A stretch of DNA of 28,953 bases, taken from assembly GCA_022826345.1 (NCBI GenBank), contig JAJDVB010000065.1, positions 1 to 28,953 on the forward strand. The letters are read 5' to 3'. This document shows, one piece after another, positions 8,725-16,163 of the stretch. Below the pieces are notes generated by a model. It made no database searches. It saw nothing but the letters and a program-made list of their open reading frames with translations, and was not told the origin of the DNA. Source of the stretch: Alphaproteobacteria bacterium. GTDB taxonomy: Bacteria; Pseudomonadota; Alphaproteobacteria; UBA828. The first letter of the stretch is position 1; the number at the start of each line of letters is the position of its first letter. Both the position numbers and the translations under genes were made by a program.

Positions 8725-9093
8725 ATGAAGAGGCTCTTGATCATCACGGTCTTGGCACTGGGACTCACGGCTCCGACAGTCGGGGCTCTGGCCCATCACG
8801 GCTGGTCGTGGACGACCGGCGGTAACATCGATCTGACGGGCATCATCAAGTCCGTCCGCCTGGGAAATCCACACGGCATCCTGAAGATCGACGTGGAGGG
8901 CGAGGAGTGGACGGCCGAGGTCGGCCAGCCTTGGCGCAATGAGCGCGCCGGCCTCAAGGACGGCGATCTGGCCGAAGGGGTCGAGATCCGGGTGATCGGC
9001 GAGCCGACCGCCGATCTATCGGAAAAACTGGTCAAGGTGGAACGGCTGTTCCTGGGCAAACGGGAGTACGTCCTTTACTCCGAGCGCGACTGA
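8725..9093 (+). CDS. Exported DUF6152-like protein
   Basis: 122-aa exported protein. The signal peptide is residues 1-23 (KRLLIITVLALGL core, cleavage after ALA). The mature chain begins HHGWSW, the histidine-rich start typical of the DUF6152 family, followed by a small beta-rich domain (NIDLTGIIKSVRLGNPHG, EWTAEVGQPW). The start is ATG 8725, with a strong GGAGGAG at 8714-8720; the frame stays open upstream but lacks a signal peptide there. It ends 4 nt before the membrane protein gene, with which it forms a small operon. The function of the family is not established; the HH terminus could bind a metal ion, which is inference. Confidence 0.8.
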   Translation: MKRLLIITVLALGLTAPTVGALAHHGWSWTTGGNIDLTGIIKSVRLGNPHGILKIDVEGEEWTAEVGQPWRNERAGLKDGDLAEGVEIRVIGEPTADLSEKLVKVERLFLGKREYVLYSERD

Positions 9094-9097
9094 GACC

Positions 9098-9568
9098 TTG
9101 GAGGCCCTGTTCGCGGCGCTGGAGGGAACGGCCCTGGCGCAAACTCTGCGGAGTTCCCGCTGGGGCTATGCTGCCCTCAACGCCACACACATCTTCGCAA
9201 TCGCCTTGCTGATCGGGTCCGTCCTCCCGCTCAATCTGCGGCTTCTTGGCGTGTGGCGCGGCATCTCCCGCGAAGCGGTGGTGCGGGTGCTCGCGCCCGT
9301 CGCCGCGGGCGGGCTCGCCCTTGCCCTGGTCACGGGGCCGCTGCTGTTCTCGGTCCGGGCGCAGGAATACAGTGGCGTCGAATTCCTGCAGATCAAGTTG
9401 ATCTTCATCGCGGTCGGGGTCCTGTCGACGCTCGCTCTGTGTTGGTCCCACGGGTTCCTGCTCAAGGACGCCCCGCGCGCCCGCCTGGTCGGTCACGCCA
9501 TCCTCTCGACGGTGTGCTGGCTTGGAGCACTTGTCTGTGGGCGATTGATCGCGTTCGCGGGGGATTGA
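9098..9568 (+). CDS. Four-helix inner-membrane protein, DUF6644-like
   Basis: 156-aa membrane protein with four predicted transmembrane segments: about residues 25-47, 65-84, 96-116 and 130-152. The opening (ALFAALEGTALAQTLR followed by WGYAALNATHIFAIALLIG) and the LPLNLRLLGVWRG loop match what I recall of DUF6644 proteins, which are often coded next to DUF6152 genes. His in ATHIF and in CWSHGF lie within or at the membrane and could bind haem or metal; this is inference. The start is TTG 9098, 4 nt after the preceding stop, with no good ribosome-binding site, so it is probably read by coupling. It converges on the peroxidase operon. Confidence 0.75.
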   Translation: MEALFAALEGTALAQTLRSSRWGYAALNATHIFAIALLIGSVLPLNLRLLGVWRGISREAVVRVLAPVAAGGLALALVTGPLLFSVRAQEYSGVEFLQIKLIFIAVGVLSTLALCWSHGFLLKDAPRARLVGHAILSTVCWLGALVCGRLIAFAGD

Positions 9569-9636
9569 GGCCTCTATCGCTCGCCCAGCATGAACGTCTC
9601 TGTTCCATGCAACCGAGCATGGGCGGCAACGCGACC

Positions 9637-10851
9637 CTATCGGCACAAGGCGTTGCCGGCGTTCTTGACGAATTCGTTGGCCGGCTGCTTTTCCGTCAGC
9701 GTTTCGAGAAAGGTGACGAGGTCGGCTTGTTCGCGCGCGCTCAGGTCCAGGCGGCGCAGGATCCGCTCGCCTCCGGCGTGCAGCCGTTCCTCGTCGAGCG
9801 TCGAATAGTGGTGGGCGACGTCGGCGAGCGTCGCGAGGCTGCCGGCATGCATGTAGGGCGCGGTGAGCGCCACGTTGCGCAGGCCCGGCACCCGGAACTC
9901 GCCGAAGTTGCTTTGGCGCAGGTCGACATAACGGGTCTTGGCGGCGGTGGAGCGGTGTGCATCGTCGTTGAAGCGGCCCAGCAGGGTGTAGGGGCTCTCA
10001 CGCAGTTTGCGGATGCCGCCGTGCCGGCCGGAATCGACCCGGCCGGGTTCGACGAAATGCGGCACGCCGGCATCGGCGAACTCGCCGTTGGTGAAGGCCG
10101 GGCCGAAATGGCAGAAGGCGCAGTTGCCCTGGCCGATGAAGAGGCGCAGGCCGCGCTTGGCGGCGGCGGGATAGCGGGCCCGGCCGGCCGTATCGTCGTG
10201 GGCCAGGGCGTCGCGGAAATCGTCGAACGGCGTGCGGCCGGTGACCGGGGTCTCGAGGAACGCCGCCAGCGCCTTGCCGAGATCGACGAAAACCCGTTCG
10301 TCGTCAGCGCCGGGCGCTTCGCCGAAAGCGCGCCGATAGCCGCAGGAAAGCTGCCGGTCGGAGCGGACCAGCCGCGCCGCGCCGCCGGGGCCGACACCCA
10401 TTTCACGGCTGTCGAGCAGGGGCCGCAGGTTTTGCGCCCACAGCGAGTCCTGCGCGCCGTCCCAGCCGAACCAGCGGTTGAAGCGCAGGTTGAACAGGCT
10501 GGGCGCGTTGCGGTCGACGGTCTGGTGCCCGCGGCTGCGCGGTAGGCCGTCGGTCCAGGCCCGGTCCGGCTGGTGGCAGGTCGCGCAGGAGACCGTGCCC
10601 GAGGACGACAGGCGCGGATCGAAGAACAGCGACCGGCCGAAAGCGATAGCGGCCGGTTTGCCGGAGACCCGGTTGCTCGGATCGGGCTGCGAGGCCGGCG
10701 GCCACGGCCCGTGGCGCAGGATCCGGCGTTCCTCCTCGGCAGTGAAGTCGACGGCCGGCGCCGGCGCAGCGATACCCGAAAGTGTGCAGATTGCTATTGT
10801 GAAGCCTGACAGCCCCGCGGCGACGCGCGCACCGAAACGCCAGCGTGTCAC
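9637..10851 (-). CDS. MauG/CcpA-type di-haem cytochrome c peroxidase
   Basis: 404-aa exported protein with an N-terminal hydrophobic signal (about residues 8-33). Two c-type haem sites are visible: CATCH (89-93) and CAFCH (244-248), the spacing of bacterial di-haem peroxidases and MauG. Also present are PSLFNLRFNRWFGWDG between the haems and VPGLRNVALTAPYMHAG (321-337), the conserved distal stretch after which the methionine or tyrosine ligand region lies. It acts in the periplasm, reducing peroxide or oxidising a partner protein. The start is GTG 10851, overlapping the stop of the FixH-like gene (GTGA); the frame remains open upstream only as shadow. It is the last gene of a three-gene operon with an amidohydrolase. 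Confidence 0.9.
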   Translation of the reverse strand: MTRWRFGARVAAGLSGFTIAICTLSGIAAPAPAVDFTAEEERRILRHGPWPPASQPDPSNRVSGKPAAIAFGRSLFFDPRLSSSGTVSCATCHQPDRAWTDGLPRSRGHQTVDRNAPSLFNLRFNRWFGWDGAQDSLWAQNLRPLLDSREMGVGPGGAARLVRSDRQLSCGYRRAFGEAPGADDERVFVDLGKALAAFLETPVTGRTPFDDFRDALAHDDTAGRARYPAAAKRGLRLFIGQGNCAFCHFGPAFTNGEFADAGVPHFVEPGRVDSGRHGGIRKLRESPYTLLGRFNDDAHRSTAAKTRYVDLRQSNFGEFRVPGLRNVALTAPYMHAGSLATLADVAHHYSTLDEERLHAGGERILRRLDLSAREQADLVTFLETLTEKQPANEFVKNAGNALCR

Positions 10852-11258
10852 TCCAGCACCGCCTCCGCTGTCAGCGTCTCCCGGCCCGCCGCCCCGCGCA
10901 CATCCAGAATTAGCTGCCAGCGCCCCGGCATGTGAAACATCAGGCCTTCGGCCGCTCCGGACAGGCCGTTCAGTGTCACCGCGGGCCGGTAGTTCATGCC
11001 GTGCCGGTGGTCCGGCATCCAGCCGCGCACCTTGACGCGGTCGACCGGCGGCCCGCACAGATGGAAGCGGATGGAGAAATGCGCGCCGACCGGGATGGGG
11101 GCGGGTTCCGATCGCCACCATGCCGTCCATTGCTCGCCGGCGATTTTCGCGCCGCCGGTCCAGCCTTCGGGACGGTCGCAGGCCGCCGCCTGGCCGGCCG
11201 CGAGGACGAGCGCAAGCGCAACCGCCAGCGCCAATCCGCTGAGGCGCCACCGGGCCAC
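10848..11258 (-). CDS. Exported FixH/YtkA-like protein
   Basis: 136-aa exported protein. The hydrophobic signal is residues 7-25, ending AAA before CDRPEGW. The mature beta-sandwich domain includes VKVRGWMPDHRHGMNYRP and LMFHMPGRWQLILDV: the MPxHxHGM and FHMPGxW elements of FixH/YtkA-like domains, which often bind copper or assist redox proteins. GTG 11258 is 2 nt after the amidohydrolase stop; a longer reading from ATG 11369 would overlap the amidohydrolase by about 100 nt and put a charged tail before the signal, so it is unlikely. It overlaps the peroxidase gene by 4 nt, and may serve in maturation or metal supply for that enzyme (inference). Confidence 0.8.
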   Translation of the reverse strand: MARWRLSGLALAVALALVLAAGQAAACDRPEGWTGGAKIAGEQWTAWWRSEPAPIPVGAHFSIRFHLCGPPVDRVKVRGWMPDHRHGMNYRPAVTLNGLSGAAEGLMFHMPGRWQLILDVRGAAGRETLTAEAVLE

Positions 11259-11260
11259 GG

Positions 11261-12103
11261 TTATTTTCGGAGGTTTGCCAGGTGGGGCCGGATCATCGTC
11301 TCGCCGTTGCGCCATGCGATGTTTTCGGCGAGGTCGGGCGGCAGGTCGCCCAGCCATTCCCTGGTCCATTCCGCGTGCTGGACGACGTAGTGCCAGCGCT
11401 CCGGCGTGAAGGTGTCGGTGCCGACCATGACGCGGTCCGGGAAGGCGGCGAACAGGCTGCGCCAGTCGTCATCGACCAAGCCGTCACGGGCGTGTTCGCT
11501 GCGGAAGGCCAGGTCGGTCCACAGATTCGCGTGCTTCCCGAGCATCGGGCCGACGGTATCCGGACCGACGAAGCCGGCATGGGCCCACAGCACCCGCGCC
11601 TCCGGCCATTGGGCGAAGATTTCGTCGACGGCGCCGGCGTCCGAATGGGCGTGCAGGAGAAGATTGTGCTGCCGCGCCAGCTCGATCATGCGCCGCGGCA
11701 CGGCCTTGTCGGTTTGCGCGGCGAAGAGGTGGAACTCGCCGACTGCGACCCACTTGAAGCGCTCCAGACGGTCCTCGAGGAAGTCGATCACCGACGGATC
11801 GTCGACCCAACTGTTGATCTCGCCGCGCCGGCGGTAAGGGCGCAGGCTGGGCAGGACAAGGTCCGGCGCGGCGGCGTAGAGCGCGCGGGTGCCGGCGTCG
11901 CCCGAGCTCGAAACCAGCGCCCGCTTCAGCCCAGCCTTCTGCAGAATGGCGACGGCTTCGCCAGCGGAAAACCGCTCGGCCGCGTCGTGGCTGAAATGGA
12001 TGTGGGCGTCGAAGATCGGCAGCGGCGCGTCGGCGGCGCGGGCCGCCGAGGGCAGCAGCGCCGCTGCTGCCGCGGTTGCCAGAAAGCGACGGCGCGAGAG
12101 TAT
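11261..12103 (-). CDS. Tat-exported amidohydrolase with ATA in the start position
   Basis: TIM-barrel amidohydrolase (Amidohydro_2 type), 280 aa if read from codon ATA at 12103. That reading gives a twin-arginine signal (LSRRRFLATAAAAALLP, then a cut after ARA near residue 23) and the metal-site motif DAHIH (H34, H36). Further ligands are LLHAHSD (H151, H153), WAHAGF (H175) and GTDTF (D229). AGGAAGGAG lies 7-8 nt before the ATA, so the site is placed like a true start. The frame has no ATG, GTG or TTG until GTG 11791, which would delete the signal and the first metal motif, and an in-frame TGA lies just upstream of the ATA. Either ATA is used, or a point change (ATG to ATA) has disabled the gene, or there is a sequence error. 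Confidence 0.8.
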   Translation of the reverse strand: MLSRRRFLATAAAAALLPSAARAADAPLPIFDAHIHFSHDAAERFSAGEAVAILQKAGLKRALVSSSGDAGTRALYAAAPDLVLPSLRPYRRRGEINSWVDDPSVIDFLEDRLERFKWVAVGEFHLFAAQTDKAVPRRMIELARQHNLLLHAHSDAGAVDEIFAQWPEARVLWAHAGFVGPDTVGPMLGKHANLWTDLAFRSEHARDGLVDDDWRSLFAAFPDRVMVGTDTFTPERWHYVVQHAEWTREWLGDLPPDLAENIAWRNGETMIRPHLANLRK

Positions 12104-12290
12104 GGCAGGGCTCCTTCCTGCTGGCGCCCCGGAATCCTGTCACTCCCGGCGGCTGCAAGGCAAGCCTAGAGGCCGCTTCCGCGATCGCGCGCTTCGGCTC
12201 GGTTGCGCCGGGATTTGCGAATCCGGAGAATCCGGCCCGTCGATGCGACGCGGAACGAGGCTGACGACACGACCCTTGGGGACTACCTGC

Positions 12291-13286
12291 ATGAAGACAC
12301 TTGATCGAAAGCTCGGCGCGATCCTGCGGGGAAGCGGCGCGAGGACCGACTTCATCATCGCGGACGCCAAGGACGCCGACATGGGTGGCGGGCGGCCCGC
12401 CCCCGGCCCTGAGCGCGGCGCGGACGGGCGGCCGCTCGACGCGTTCCGGCCGCTCGACGGATACCTCGACGAGATCCGGGCGATCACCCGTCAGGGAATC
12501 GTCGACGTGATGCTCGTCTCGTCTTCCACTCTGGAGCGGCTTGGAAGCGGAATATTCGAGGGCTCCCAGGTCACGCCGGCCATTCGCGCCAACGACACGA
12601 CGGACATTTGGGGCGTGCGGGGCGGCGCCTACGCATCCGAGCCGTCGCGGCCGTTCCGCACCGCTTCGCTCACCCGCGCGCGCGAGCTCGGGTGCGACCT
12701 TTGTCTCTACTCGATCACCTTCAACAACCGCGTGGACGACGACCTGCGGAGTCTCGAGGCGTTCGCCGACTTCCGCGAGGACGCGGAGCGGAGCGGCATG
12801 CGCTACTTCCTGGAGGTGTTCAACCCCAACGTCGACGCAGGCCTCGCCTCGCTCGAGGAGATCGGCGCCTACGTCGGGGACTGCATCATCCGCTGCCTCG
12901 CGGGGCTGACGCGAGCGGAGCGGCCCCTCTTCCTCAAGATCGCCTACAACGGCCCGCGCGCAATGGGCGAGCTCTGCTCGTACGACCCCGAGCTGGTCGT
13001 GGGAATCCTCGGCGGGGCGGCGGGGGCCAACCGCGACACCTTTCAACTCCTCGCGGATGCCCAACGGGACGGCGCCCGGGTGGCCCTCTTCGGCCGCAAG
13101 ATCAAGCTCGCGGAGTCTCCGCTTGAGATGATCCGCCACATGCGGCGGGTGGTCGACGGGGAGCTCACGCCGGAGGAGGCCGTCCAGGAATATCACGCCG
13201 CGATCCGGGCGGCCGGCCTCGTGCCAGCCCGCTCCCTGGACGAGGACCTCCGGATCACCGAGCCGGCCCTCCTGCCCAGGGCTTGA
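12291..13286 (+). CDS. Aldolase-like TIM-barrel protein of uncertain family
   Basis: 331-aa cytoplasmic protein. I do not recognise the exact family. It alternates beta and helix like a (beta/alpha)8 barrel: strands FIIADAKDADM (21-31), VDVMLVSSS, CDLCLYSITFNN, MRYFLEVFNPN, PLFLKIAYNG (about 213-222) and ARVALFGRKI. K216 in FLKIAYNG sits where class I aldolases (DeoC/LacD/FbaB group) carry the Schiff-base lysine, and GGAAGANRDTF plus LFGRK resemble their phosphate-binding end. The start is ATG 12291, with only a weak GGGG ahead. The next gene is a PfkB kinase, as expected if this cleaves the phosphorylated product. Class II or non-aldolase function is possible. Confidence 0.7.
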   Translation: MKTLDRKLGAILRGSGARTDFIIADAKDADMGGGRPAPGPERGADGRPLDAFRPLDGYLDEIRAITRQGIVDVMLVSSSTLERLGSGIFEGSQVTPAIRANDTTDIWGVRGGAYASEPSRPFRTASLTRARELGCDLCLYSITFNNRVDDDLRSLEAFADFREDAERSGMRYFLEVFNPNVDAGLASLEEIGAYVGDCIIRCLAGLTRAERPLFLKIAYNGPRAMGELCSYDPELVVGILGGAAGANRDTFQLLADAQRDGARVALFGRKIKLAESPLEMIRHMRRVVDGELTPEEAVQEYHAAIRAAGLVPARSLDEDLRITEPALLPRA

Positions 13287-13336
13287 GCGGAACGAGACGA
13301 CCGGAAGCGGCCGGAAGCAGGGCGGAGCCACGACGG

Positions 13337-14362
13337 ATGGCGGAACCAAGAAGCGGCGTATTGACCTTCGGGTCGTTCATCACCGACCACAACCTCGCCA
13401 TCGAGGACTACCCGCCCGAGGACCGGATGACTTATATCAGCCGCCGCCATCTCGCGCCCGGCGGGCCGGGCTACAACATCGCGGCGAACCTGCACCGGCT
13501 CGACCCGGACATGCGCGTCGAGTGCCACGGCCTGCTCGGCGACGACGAGAACGGCAAGGTGGTCCTCGACGCGCTCGCTCGACACGGCATCTCGCCGGAC
13601 GGGATGACCCTCACCCGCGAGGCGCCGCAGGTATACGTCGAGGTCATGGCGTCGCAGGCGACCGGGCGTCGGACCTTCTTCTTTTTCCGCGGGACGGCCG
13701 ACCTGCTGGACGAGACTCACGCCGATCCCGGCGCTTCGCGAGCCCGAATCTTCCACGTGGGCGCCCCCGGGCTTCACCCGCGCCTGGACCGGCCGCATCC
13801 GGACGGCGGAAACGGCTGGACACGGGTCCTTGCGCGCGCCCGCGCGCTTGGCTTTCGCACGAACATGGAGATGGCGAGCCTGGAGGGCGACATCCTGCGC
13901 CCCATCGTGCGGCCGTGCCTTCCCCTCCTCGACAGCATCGTCATCAACGACCTCGAGGGCGAGGCGGTGACGGAGATCGAGATTCGCCCCGAGGGGGTCC
14001 TCGACTGGGAGGCGGCGGGACGGGCGTGCCGGCGGCTCCGCGAGATGGGGGTCCGGCAGGTGGCAGCCATCCACTTCCCCGAGGGCGCGGTCGCGGTCGA
14101 TGCGGAGGATGCCCTTCACGCGCAGGCGGCCGTGCGCTGGCCGGATTCGCGCATCGTGAGCGCGGTAGGCGCAGGCGACGCCTTCGCGGCCGGGCTCGTC
14201 TACGGCCTGCACGAAGGATGGCCGGTGCCACGCGGCCTCGAGCTCGCCGTCTCCGTGGCGGCGGTGTGCCTGGAGAGCCTCGACACCAACGCCACCATCG
14301 GCACCTGGCAGGAGTGCGAGGCGGAGACCGCTCCTTACGGATACCGCGACGGCCCTCCCTGA
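13337..14362 (+). CDS. PfkB-family carbohydrate kinase
   Basis: 341-aa ribokinase/PfkB-family sugar kinase. The N-terminal signature is APGGPGYNIAANLHRL (residues 40-55). The C-terminal signature VGAGDAFAAGL (277-287) holds the catalytic base D281 and the anion hole. RRTFFFFRGTADLL and INDLEGEAV are the usual substrate-lid and pre-ATP segments. The ATG 13337 with GGCGGAG ahead is preferred over the TTG at 13283, which would overlap the previous stop and add a non-conserved tail. It follows the aldolase-like gene by 50 nt. A kinase that phosphorylates the keto-sugar acid made by the upstream pathway, as IolC does, is a reasonable inference; the substrate is unknown. Confidence 0.9.
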   Translation: MAEPRSGVLTFGSFITDHNLAIEDYPPEDRMTYISRRHLAPGGPGYNIAANLHRLDPDMRVECHGLLGDDENGKVVLDALARHGISPDGMTLTREAPQVYVEVMASQATGRRTFFFFRGTADLLDETHADPGASRARIFHVGAPGLHPRLDRPHPDGGNGWTRVLARARALGFRTNMEMASLEGDILRPIVRPCLPLLDSIVINDLEGEAVTEIEIRPEGVLDWEAAGRACRRLREMGVRQVAAIHFPEGAVAVDAEDALHAQAAVRWPDSRIVSAVGAGDAFAAGLVYGLHEGWPVPRGLELAVSVAAVCLESLDTNATIGTWQECEAETAPYGYRDGPP

Positions 14363-14581
14363 ACGCCCCCGCCGGCACGTCGTTGTCCGGCCGCATCTCA
14401 CGTTGAATCTGTCTGGCGTACCGACGGAGAAGATCACCAGCAGGTGCGGCAGCGCTTGGAACCATCTCCATTGTTTCGGATGACGATGCGCTGGCGAAGA
14501 TGCTGGCGCTCAACTTGTCGAGGTCTAATTCGTATGTGAGCTCGCCGGCGCCGATCGCCCCGTCTCTCTCGCTATAGGATT

Positions 14582-14740
14582 ATGTCGACCGAATTCCCGC
14601 CTTGGGTGTGGATCGTGATCGCGACAACGCACTGCAACGAAGGCGGGCAGCAGCTCTGGGATGGACGGCGCGACGCATTGGACCTGCAGGCGACGGCCGA
14701 ACTGATGCCGAAGCCGGGCGTAGGCCGCTGGGGAGGTTGA
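14582..14740 (+). CDS. Possible small hypothetical ORF
   Basis: A 52-codon frame starting MSTEFPPWVWIV and ending GVGRWGG, preceded by AGGATT. Its composition, with four Trp, is not obviously random-shadow, but there is no homology I can recall and the ribosome-binding spacing is poor. It is listed only because the surrounding 0.9 kb has nothing better. Confidence 0.15.
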   Translation: MSTEFPPWVWIVIATTHCNEGGQQLWDGRRDALDLQATAELMPKPGVGRWGG

Positions 14741-14870
14741 CTAGGCCCAGTACGTCACTCTCGATAGCGACCGGAAACGCTCAGGCCTTTTGTCGCTCAC
14801 GGCAGCCGGTCTGCGGCCGGCGCCTGCGCGGGCGCGCCGCAGGAGCGGCGGGCCGCAGTCGCGGCCTATC

Positions 14871-14895
14871 GCGTGTCCGCCAAAGACGGACACGC
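14871..14895. repeat. Perfect 9-bp stem-loop
   Basis: GCGTGTCCG (14871-14879) and CGGACACGC (14887-14895) pair perfectly around the loop CCAAAGA. There is no T-run on either side, so it is not a standard terminator. It may be a dispersed palindromic repeat of this genome. Confidence 0.45.
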
Positions 14896-15110
14896 CCTAA
14901 ACCTCTCCCCGTCCGAGGCCCCGGACCATGGTGCGATGTACAGGGCGCGGGGGGCGCGCCAACATCGCGCCATGCGGGGACAAGATCATTCGGCGCGTGA
15001 GCGAGTGGACCCTGACAAGCGGAAGGGGGAAAAAAGGGCTCGCACCGTCGTCGGCGTCGCAACGGAAGCCGGCCGCCGCTTTGGTCCACCATGGACCACT
15101 GGTTTTAATC

Positions 15111-15166
15111 CACTTTGAGCCACCTTGGGCCACTTTGGGCCGGAATAGGCCGGAATAGGCCGCATA
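15111..15166. repeat. 10-bp periodic repeats
   Basis: Successive 10-mers read CACTTTGAGC, CACCTTGGGC, CACTTTGGGC, CGGAATAGGC, CGGAATAGGC and CGCATAG. The first three and last three form two sub-families that share the GGC edge. A near-palindrome TGGTCCACC-ATGGACCA precedes them at 15082-15098. The unit equals about one helical turn. It lies about 70-120 bp downstream of the acetamidase stop. Confidence 0.7.
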
Positions 15167-15233
15167 GAAAACCAATTTGCCGCTTCTGCGACAATCCGCC
15201 TCAGACGGCTTGGCACCGTTACGACTTCGGTCG

Positions 15234-16142
15234 TCAGGCCGCCGGCACGATCGCTCCGTCCCAGCCGGCGGACGCGAGCACCCCTTTGTCCACGATCAGC
15301 CGTGCCGCCATGGTCGGCCGGGGCGAGGTGCCGATGCGGAGCTCGCCCACGATACCGAGCAGCATGTAGGCCTCGCGCCGCGAGAGCCCGGTCCAGCGCG
15401 CGACTAGGCCGACGGCAGCGTCCGACGCGTCCTCGGTCGCAGCTTCCACCGAGGGGCCGTAGCCCACGATCTGCACCGTGCCGTTGTGTTCGAAGATCGG
15501 CCGCTCCACCGGGCTCGCCTTGTTCAGGTCGATGCGCGCTCGCACCCGCGCCGAGCATTCGACTCCGGTGCCGCTGATGATGCCGTCGCTGATCGCAGCA
15601 TGCGGGTCGGCCATGAAAATGAGCGCGTCGTCGACCATGACCGGCAGGTGGACCCGCGCGCCGACGCCGACGTCGCGCTGGTCGAAGTCGCCGCCGTAGG
15701 GTCCCGCATGGGAGGGGCGGTAGCCCTCGGGCGGCATGGTCGACAGCGTGCCGAGGTTGGGCGCGAGCGGGATCGCAACCCGGTCGCCGAACCAGGCCTG
15801 ACCGTCGCGGATCGGGCAGGCGACGATGGCGGGCTCCTCGAACTCCTCCTTGAGCACGCCGAAATCGCGGAGCACCGCGTTGGCGCCCTCGCCGAAGGGC
15901 TCGATCGAGAGCAGGTCGATCGCCACCGAATCGCCCGGCCGCGCGCCGCGCACGGCGATCGGCCCGGTCACCGGCGCCAACGGATGCCCTTCAGAGGCCG
16001 GGGTGAACGGCGTCGGCACCTCGGTGATGTCCTCGATGTCGTCGAAGGCGCCGTCCACTGTCACCTCGATCTCCGTGCCGGGGTCGATGGTCATGGCCGG
16101 CGGGGTCGAGGGGCCGACAGTGAAGAGATAGGTCTTGCCCAT
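15234..16142 (-). CDS. Acetamidase/formamidase family protein
   Basis: 302-aa amidohydrolase of the FmdA/AmdA family, hydrolysing short amides to ammonia and acid in the cytoplasm. Visible family features are GARPGDSVAIDLLSIEPFG (about 65-83), HAGPYGGDFDQRDVG (about 145-159) and the signature DPHAAISDGIISGTGVEC (around 180-197), which contains the metal-binding D-x-H and the acidic Glu before Cys. The ATG 16142 is preceded by GGAGCAGGAAC. It lies 21 nt downstream of the Rieske oxygenase gene on the same strand, so both are probably one operon. An N-dealkylation or N-heterocycle route releasing an amide is possible, but that is inference. Confidence 0.88.
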   Translation of the reverse strand: MGKTYLFTVGPSTPPAMTIDPGTEIEVTVDGAFDDIEDITEVPTPFTPASEGHPLAPVTGPIAVRGARPGDSVAIDLLSIEPFGEGANAVLRDFGVLKEEFEEPAIVACPIRDGQAWFGDRVAIPLAPNLGTLSTMPPEGYRPSHAGPYGGDFDQRDVGVGARVHLPVMVDDALIFMADPHAAISDGIISGTGVECSARVRARIDLNKASPVERPIFEHNGTVQIVGYGPSVEAATEDASDAAVGLVARWTGLSRREAYMLLGIVGELRIGTSPRPTMAARLIVDKGVLASAGWDGAIVPAA

Positions 16143-16163
16143 GTTCCTGCTCCAAGCGCCCGC

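Larger units (their letters stand above)
14363..15233. other. 871-bp stretch without a convincing gene
   Basis: No family is recognisable on either strand. An open frame with plausible protein-like composition runs on the minus strand from about 14579 to beyond 14366 (fragments GELTYELDLDKL and LLRRYARQIQREM), but it has only a TTG start and continues as shadow over the kinase gene. A 52-codon frame 14582-14740 diverges from it. A perfect 9-bp stem with a 7-nt loop lies at 14871-14895, and 10-bp periodic repeats occupy 15111-15166. The stretch may hold decayed genes or an old insertion site. Confidence 0.5.

Noticed and set aside
9569..9636. Weak inverted pair CGCCCAGCATG/GCATGGGCG between converging genes
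   Set aside because: The arms need an insertion to pair and there is no T-run, so a bidirectional terminator is not supported.
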